DNA of 64,000 bases from Anaspis maculata (taxonomy: Eukaryota > Arthropoda > Insecta > Coleoptera > Scraptiidae): contig OX421962.1 in NCBI GenBank assembly GCA_949128115.1, forward strand, positions 55,717,787 to 55,781,786. The letters run 5' to 3'. Under the pieces are notes generated by a model. The model worked only from the letters and a program-made list of their open reading frames with translations, ran no database searches and was not told the origin of the DNA. Of the stretch, positions 26,601 to 35,600 are shown one piece after another (position 1 is the first letter of the stretch; every line of letters begins with the position of its first letter). Position numbers and translations under genes: made by a program.

Positions 26601-29600
26601 TCATTTAATCCTCCCTGATTCAATCAATCAATATTTTATTTGTTCCGTATAACAATCAAATAGGTACCTTTAAGGCGTAGAACGTGTTATTATGTCAGAA
26701 CGTGTCAATTATGTCATCCACAAAATCCAAGATCTTTGCTTTATTGCACTGCGAAGGCGCAGTGGGAAGTTGATTTATCATCGGACGAAGCCATTTACGA
26801 TGGATAACCTTCCCATTATGCTTCAGAGTAGCAATAATCAATATCAACAAACCACAGATTATGGATTTTTTGAATGGCATGAGTGACAGGTATCGTACAG
26901 TAGATACGTTTAATTTGACATTTTCCGTGGATTCTTGGCTCTTAGGGCTTATCGACTTTGTCAAAGTGCAACCGCCACAAATTCCTCGATCCGCGGGACC
27001 GGGCGAATTTGCTTTCCAGACGACGCCTGCACTTCCCCCGACGCAGAACAGATTTCCACTCTTGGCATTCATTTTTTCACAATGAAACATTGCCCAATTG
27101 TCGACAAAATTTTACGCGTCCGACGTTCACTTTTCCCGGTAGGTATCTGAGGATTCTGAGGACGTGTAAAGAAGCGGTGGGATTTCCAAGTCTACTGAGA
27201 ACTGCCAGTGCTGTCAAACTGTGGCGATTCTGTAACAATTCGGTGCAAAAACTTGGTTTTCAACGTTCGAGATTGCGCCTTATCTTTACTACGTTCAATG
27301 TTACACATCAAAAATACCTGTTTGCATTTTTTTCAATTGTAGGTATATTTTTTGGCGTAGGCATATCAAATATAATTCGTGGTATGATTAATAGTCTATA
27401 ATTTTTCAAGGAATATCAGTTCGTTATAATCCCAATAGCAGAAAATACAACTAGTCCTATTCCTGAAAAATTAAATTTTTGATATTATAATTCATAGTTA
27501 TGTTTGATTTTGCCTAAATCGATAGTTCTTTGTTGTTCCTCTTCATTGTTCGTTTGATAAAAATTCGTCTTAACTGAATGACGTCGCTTCTATTATTTTA
27601 TTCTTAGTTCAAGGAACTGCTTTGTAGGTTACTGTCTTCAATAATTTAATCTGTAACAACATTTACATTAGTAGATATTTGAATAATGCTCAAGAGTTTT
27701 TTACCACTAATGTTTTGTTCCTGCTGCGATTGTTTCATAATTTGTCAAATTTACTTAACCTAATTGCTATATGGTACTAGTAGACTAACTGCGGGTTCCA
27801 CCAAAATTTTTATGAACGAGTTGACGTTAATCTGAGCTAGTTGCTAAGGAACTGGCCTTGCTATTGGCTGTGTAGTAGCAACTAACTCAGATTAAAGTTA
27901 ACTAGCTCATGAGACTTTTAATGGAACCCGCAGTAAGCAGTTTTACATTTTACTATTTTGATATACCTACTGATATCCATTTGTCTTTGTTAGTAAATTA
28001 TTAGCTAGCAATAATCTTGCTAGCGAACATGTTGCTATTGCGACAACCACTGAAAAGGCTCCTTCGCCATGGCAACTTCTTCGTTAACAAGATCGCGAGC
28101 GAACAATTTATAAACAGAGTAGTTCAGATTTGCGGTTCCAGAGTGTTCAAATTCTAAGTTTCCTATCGATGCCAAAGTTATCCACGTTTCCAACAATATA
28201 ATATTGAAAATTGAAAGCTATATGTATTCAACGAATAGTTAACATCGTTCACGATTGAAAATATTAAAATGCATGCTTTATGACACTCTAAAATGCGGGA
28301 TAATATTGGTTGTCTGGGTGGGTTTTTGTTGATTCAATCCATATCTATTTTAAAAGCTTTTGTTGTATCTTGGATGTAGGATGTAAGTAATCGTAAATCA
28401 AATCACATATAGCGCAAACAGGTTGGCGTCCTTGCAGCGTGAAAATTCTATCATGCAAAATATCCTCCATTCTATCAAATAAATAATAGGAATATTGAGA
28501 TCCCCAACGAATCCTCTTTTTTTATCGTCCTCAATGACTTAGAACAATGAATATTTGATGGAATTCATTGTGGTTGATATCGATTGAATGAATCCATGGC
28601 TAGGGCAGGTAGTTAAGCAGAAGCCTATTAAAAGTTTCCGAGATATACACACTACGCAGATTCATTAGGTATTTTCATTAAAATTCCTCCTTCAGTAATA
28701 ATTAAAAAATCTATTCTTCTGTAATTCCATACAGCACATCTCAAAATGAAAATTCCTACTCTGATACATACTCTTATCTTATACAATAGTTTTGAGCTTG
28801 ATTCGTTCATTTTCGATACCTTTGATAATTAGTTTTTCTGGTTTTCAACCAAGATATAGGGCAACTGGTGGGTAGGTGCTATACCTTGTACCTTGCTGTA
28901 CCAGTTTCATCACCACAAGGTATCAACTTGTGAGATTTGTTGAAACGGATTAATTTTTAGAAACAAACAGAAAAATGCAATTCAACTATTTCAATCAAAG
29001 CTCAAAATAAAGGTGCAATTTAGACCTCATACCTTTCGATAAAAAAGAATTTCTAGACATGTAGGTATAAATATATGTATGATAGGTACATCATCATTAT
29101 ATCCTTTTTTCGTACCTAGACTGGAGAGTATTACCATAGCACCACCCCAGTTTTTCGAAATTAAGAAGTTTCTCGAGTTATGTTCAATATTTCCGGTTCC
29201 AAGCTCATTCAAATGTGCTGCAAAAGAATCACTTTATCTTCGCTATTGTTGTGTATTGTTTTGTTATCATCAAGCTCTGCGCACCAACCTTCTCCGAAGA
29301 TCATCAAACATAGAAAATAAACTCGAGAAAAAAACAGACGAGAAACTACCTAATCTCGAAAAACTGAAGTGGTGGCACCGGTCAGTGCCGTCTTTTGAAC
29401 AAATGGAGCCCCGGGCACAAGGCAGTGACGGGCTCTCTTATAAAGATTTGTGGAAAAAAAGCACGCCAGTGAGGCGACTTTTTTCATAAAAAATTCGCGC
29501 TTTTTCAAAATTTTCGACAGAAAACCGGCCTTTTCTTGATTAGTTCAGTGGGACGGAGCGTCGTGGACTCTTGGGAGGCAAGGGGAGGCGCACATACAGC

Positions 29601-32600
29601 TCAGAAATTGACATGATCAAATAAACGTCGTAAACAGAATATGAGAACAACATTTTTTACAAAACTATTCTTTACTTTTGAAAATTCAAGGGGGCCTTGG
29701 GGGCCCTCAAGAAAGCCGGGGCCCTGGGCATAGGCCCTTTAGGCCCATGCCTAAAAACGGCACTGGCACCGGTATGCTAGTAGGTGGCCGAAATTCATCC
29801 AGCTCGCGCATAACGTCACACGCGAAGCAAAAAAATTTGGTAAAATAAGGATATATTTTGCAACTATTCGTAAACTTGATAAAAAAAATTGATAATGAAG
29901 AAAATTGAGAACTGAATGAGAAACGAGAATTACATTTCCTATAATGCCGAAAACCATCATGGAAACGAATATAGACAAGATAAATTTTTTTGCGCAGCTG
30001 TCTTTCTTCGAGAACGGTGAGAGAACGGTAGAACGGGTGTAGTCCAGTAAAATAGGAAAAACGTCGCGCGAGCCTTGTGTCTGGTCTGCCGCGCAACTTT
30101 GAACGCGATTAACAGCTAAACGGAAGAGGTTACATATAAGCCCTTCTAGACTTTATTGATTATTGTAGATTATTAAATTCCCTGCGACTCTAATCTTGAA
30201 GGCTGTATCACTTACCGTTTTTCTCACCGTTCCAGGAGAAAGCGGCGCACGGTTTCACTGTTTCACATCTTCTCCATTTTATTTTCCATGGTTTCCGGCG
30301 CGGTGGAAATTGAAACTTTGATCTTTCTCATTCAGGTTTTCATTTTATTTGAATTATTCTATGTATTTTGAATACGTACCCGCATTCCGTAAGTATGTAT
30401 TTCGCATTGGAAACTTTTTCAACGTGAAGTGAGTAATTCCAAAAACGTTTTCAAGCTACCTAGTTCTTGCATTCAGGTGTTATTGTGTATCAATCCATAG
30501 AGATGCGGTTGATGCCTTGTAAAAGATAGTACCGTAGATTTTCAAACGCTGTTTGCACGGTAGGCTTTCAACATCTTTGTGTATTACTGCATAATTTGAT
30601 GTATGTAAATGTCATAGTAAATCAAAAGAAAATATTTATTTTAAATCACTCACCACCTACGTACTCTTTGTTTTGGTACCCACTAGCTCATTCTCTCATA
30701 TATAATAATACCTAACTTCTAACTTATATCAATAAATATTTATGGCTTGTAATCAGAAGCTGTTTTAAAATTGTGAAGACTCCATTTTGAGCACTATGGA
30801 TCCCTTTATCAATTTTGGAAGCTGTTGTGATTTGAATCAATATTACCTGTGTTTCAGATGTGCAACCTCCAGTCAACGGCACTTACAAGTTGAGCGAGAC
30901 GATTCCTGATTACTTCAGCGGGATTGTACTACAAAGGCACCATTTAGCTTCATCCAATACATATGGAACCATAAAGTTTCAACTGGCGTTCAATTTGGCC
31001 GTAGTGTGGATGATCGTTTTTGTATCGTTGAGCAAAGGCCTGCGCTCGTACGGAAAAGTGATATACGTATTCACATTGCTGCCTGTCTTCGGCACTTTCG
31101 TGCTGTGTGCCAAAATTCTGGGCATGATGCCTCCCGAATACATAAACATCGTTTTCCCTGAGACCACGTGGAATGAGTTCTTCGTTAACCCTAAGGTACC
31201 CACTTATACTTACTAGTATAAAATAAAAATTAATAAACTAAAAAGTCAATAGACTAGAGTTTGCGATAATGACCTTATGATTTTGGTCAGCTCTGTTGTC
31301 TGTGATATATTTTTTCAATTTTGCACACTGTCAATAGCTGTGGCTAGCCGACCGCTAGGTACCTGCCACCATGCTGCCAGTTGGCACCATGACGACCGGT
31401 AGCCAAGTTGTTTGCAGGTCAAGAATACTAGTAACGAGGACTTGACGAATTGAAATCGGTGTTAAAAGTGGCGATAAACAAAAGAAAAACCAATAGTCCG
31501 AGCACAAGTGAATCAAAGATTGCACGAAGGAATCGATCCCGATACTAGCCGTTCGCTTGAGCAATGTGTTAACCATTGCGTCACCACTCCATGGTGAACG
31601 ACAGTGCAGCTTACCAACTCGCTCCGCATTACAGAAGTGATGGCTGCCAGTTGGTCGGCTAGACAGTTTAATTGTGATGGTTTTGACAGTAAATCCGTAA
31701 AGGCTCTCAATATGCTCTCAATACAACTAACATAATATTATGAAGAAGAAAATATTGTGATGTGAAATATTTTGAAAAAAAAAAACTGAAACTTCAATTT
31801 GTTGCAGAGTTGGTTAGCGGCGGCGCAAGAGACATTCCTCACCTGGGGACTTTTGGGAACAGCTGCAATGCAAATAGCATCACACAACAAAAACAAGCAC
31901 TTGCTTCAAAGAGATTCTAGTCTTGTAGCTGTAATAACATTTACGATATTACTGTTAATAGCCTTTCTAGCGAATACTTGTGTTCAAATCCTTCGTTCAT
32001 ATGGATACAGTTACATGCCAGATTCCTTTGGTAAATTTCAGCTTCATTGCAACTTTTAAATTATTGTTAAATATTGGAAATTTGCAGAACGAATGTCTTC
32101 ATATACATTTTTGAGATCGTTCAAGGACCCTCTACCTCCGAGCTTATCTAACAAACCTGTGAGGTACATGGTACACAACTCCTTTATAGTCGGAGAGAAG
32201 GTTGTTCGGCCTGGGGTCGATCCTACAATAGAAAGTGGCTTTCAGGTATGTGTTATCTATCAAGCAATAATTTCTTGATCTACCCAGGAGATAACCAGAT
32301 GAACTGCATGTCTGCTATCAACTTATGTTAGAACCAGAGAATATCAGTCGAGTAAGGGTGGGTTCAGTCAGCTCATTTAGCCGCAAGTTTCAATTTTATT
32401 CGCAAGCGACACCCATTGGCTCTTGTGAACCAGCCTCCTCAGAACAGCCAGTAAGCGATGCAGCGCTTACGGCTGAAATTAAAACTTGCGTCCAAATAAG
32501 CTGACTGAACACACCTTAAGATGGTCTTACCTTGTGTCCTTTAGTAAGTTGGTGTGTACCACGGCGCGGGCATGCCAACGCAAGAAGGATAAAGATTAAA

Positions 32601-35600
32601 CAAAAAATGCTTTAAAAAGCAAGACCTAGGGGCTGGAGGTTGAGCTTTGGACTACAGAGTTGGTTTGATACCTTTTTGAACTTCAGGAGTAGTTCTGGAG
32701 TAGGTACACCTCTAACTTACAAAAAAAAAATCTCTTTTATCGCGTAGATATGTAGATGAGAGACCGTATAATATGTAACGCAAATTTATTTTTACAGGTT
32801 CTTCGATTGGCCACGGAGCTAATACCAGCGACTTTTGCAATCTTGGGTCCAGATCAGGTATCCCCCTTTTGGGCCGTCCTGTTCTACTTTATCCTGATTT
32901 TATTTGGAATAGCCCAGCAATTAGCGATCTGGCATTGCGTGATAACAGGAATTATGGCCATCAAAGCAAAAGTGCTCAAATCCTGGGAAACGACCATCAC
33001 GTTGTTCAGCTGTTGTTTTGGATTCATTTTAGGTCTGCCTATGGCCACAGAGGTAATGATAACTACTAATTCAGTACTCAAATAAATATGTTGTACCTAC
33101 TTGAAGTGTAAGAGCTTTATCTGGTTTGAACCATGATACACTCGTATTGAATCGAAGATATGACGAGATGCTTGGACATAGGTACAGTTGGGAGCGAAAT
33201 GATTCATACGGCACTGCTAGGAAATTGGCTGGATTTCAGAAATGTTAGCTGCTTGGATTGTTCTTGAATGCCAGTTTTGATTACAGATTGATCTTTATCA
33301 AAACTGGTATTCAAGAACGACCCAAGCAGCTAACATTTCTGAAATCCAGCCGACTTCCTAGCGGTGCCGTATGAATCATTTCGCTCCCAAGTGTACCTAC
33401 TACTTTAGGTGTATCGTGATTTAAATTGATCACCCACTTTCATATAAAGGGTGATTCAAATTGAGTTTCCACATGAGAAGACACTGTGTTTTTGACATTT
33501 CAAAGAATTTTCCAGTGTCGAAATGATATTTGTGAAGTAGCAAGGTGTACAAAATTGTCTACGGAGACATACATGACTGAAAATCGAGTAAAAATTGTCG
33601 GAGCCTATTACAAAAATGAACGTTCCAGAAGGAGTATGCGTATCTTCCTCCACGCGAATAATTTTGGATCTAGAAAATCGACCTTCTGAGCACACAATGT
33701 GGAATGTCGTCTAAAAATTTGAGCGAAATGGCTTCGTAACATACATCATACATACATATGACTTTCCACATCACATTCCAAATTGTACGCTTAGAAGCTT
33801 GCTTGCTTTTTACTCGATTTTCAGTCATGTATTTCTCCATAGACAATTTTGTACACCTTTTACTTCACAAATATCGCTTTGAGATTGAATTTTTCTTCTG
33901 AAATGTCAAGAATACAGCGTCTTCTAATGTGGAAATCAATTTGGATCATCATTGAATTTATTCAGCTTCATGGCCGTATTGAAATCTAATATAATCAAGT
34001 TTATTTCAGTTCGGAATATACGTGGTATATTTCATGGACTATACCATAGGAGGGATATGGTGGATGATTCTCATAATTTTACTTCAAATAGTGGCAGTAT
34101 TCATGGTTCGAGGACGACCTTACAGCGGGGATACTGTCGTTACGGCCCTGTTCACTCCCAACAATCACCCGTGCATTTTGAGCTGGGCACCGGCTTTGCT
34201 CTCTTTTACGTGGAACGTTATCCTTCCTGTAGCGTTGATGGTAATTTATTCCATTCATTCTCCTGCTGTTTGTAGATTTTTCACAAGTGAAACTTCTTTA
34301 GCCGCCCTAGTTTAAAATCTCCCGAGCTGAAGCGACCCCCACACAAAAACTTCTTCTGAGAAAGAATCATCATATATTTTTATTCCAGTTATTTTTGTAG
34401 GAACGCAACCGTTTATTTGAAGCTCTTAGTCATTCTTAAAAAGTTATAAATGATGAATCAATAAATATTGTTATGGTACAATAAAAAATGGCATTGATAT
34501 TATAGGGAAAGTTCCCGATACTGACATCTTCCCGAGGGCACCGGTGTAGCTGGAATAGTTCAAACTTCAGACATGACATCAAAATATCGTCACTGCCAAA
34601 GTCGTCAAATTGTGCACCAATGTATCTGTCATTGTTGAAAAGGTTGGGAACAAGAATTCCACAAACGTCCAGTGACCATATTTCAGGTTGAACAAAACGC
34701 AAATAAATGCACCTTTTAGATCCAAAGCGATCCAAGCAGTTTTAGATAGAGGAGTCTTGGACTGTTGCTTCGTCAAACCGCCGGACCTGGATGCCTCGGC
34801 ACTGTTGAGCCCCCCAATAGGAGTGAAACACGTGTTTGTAGAGCTCTAGTCTAGTGGTTCGATGTTGAAACAGTGAAAGTCCATAGAGGCCATTATTCAT
34901 TACCTACTTATGGAGCCCGTTATTCTGCGGGGTCAGTTATTTCATTTTATTCATTATTTTCCATCCACGCACTCAAGCTTTAGAAGTTTCATTTGCCGCG
35001 CCGCGCACCACACCTGTAATATTTTGTTTCATAAACTTCTGGAATTTCAGGTTTTATGCATCACGACTTTCAAGAATGGAAGCTTCAGAGACATATTTAT
35101 TTGGCATCATGCTCCAGCGGCTGAATACTGGCCGTTGTGGGCCAGGCAAGTCGGGTCTATGTTGCAACTTCTTCCCATTCTACTCGTTCCACTAGTGGCT
35201 GTGATACAAAGTTACAGATATTTGAATAATGGACCATCCGATATTCTAGATGTGAGTTTTTAAATATGTCGCATTTACATATTATTGATTTAAATTTAAA
35301 TACCCACACTTATCTCTGACCTGTTTGCATGTTATTTATGCTTATGCATGTCCCCCAGCGTTTCGTATATCGTGCCCCCATAAAACGGAACGGTTCATTT
35401 TCCTTTTTGTAGCTATGGTTCTACTCATTGGCTCACACAATAAATTTTGATTCGCCATCGCTGTCATAAGATAGCTAGGGCTAGGTATCACAGTTGGTTA
35501 AGTGTCACACAGGCTCAAAGAGGGTTTGTCATTGCGAAACTTGAGGAGGCTGATCATTGCAACGCGTGGTGTATGAAAACAACAATTTTCAATTCACAAC

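Larger units (their letters stand above)
23123..30857 (+). other. 7.7-kb intron of the SLC6-like gene
   Basis: From donor gtaatg to acceptor gtgtttcag. It contains MITEs at 23413-23603 and 23880-24002, the mariner-derived foldback at 24143-26474, a MITE at 27788-27934 and the hAT-like MITE at 29383-29765. The stretches 26475-27787, 27935-29374 and 29774-30857 show only AT-rich sequence and short ORFs without recognisable domains. Confidence 0.7.

Noticed and set aside
26695..27090. 131-residue minus-strand open frame with Cys/Gly-rich segment
   Set aside because: Looked briefly like a retroelement piece, but no protease, RT or integrase motif could be matched; left unannotated.
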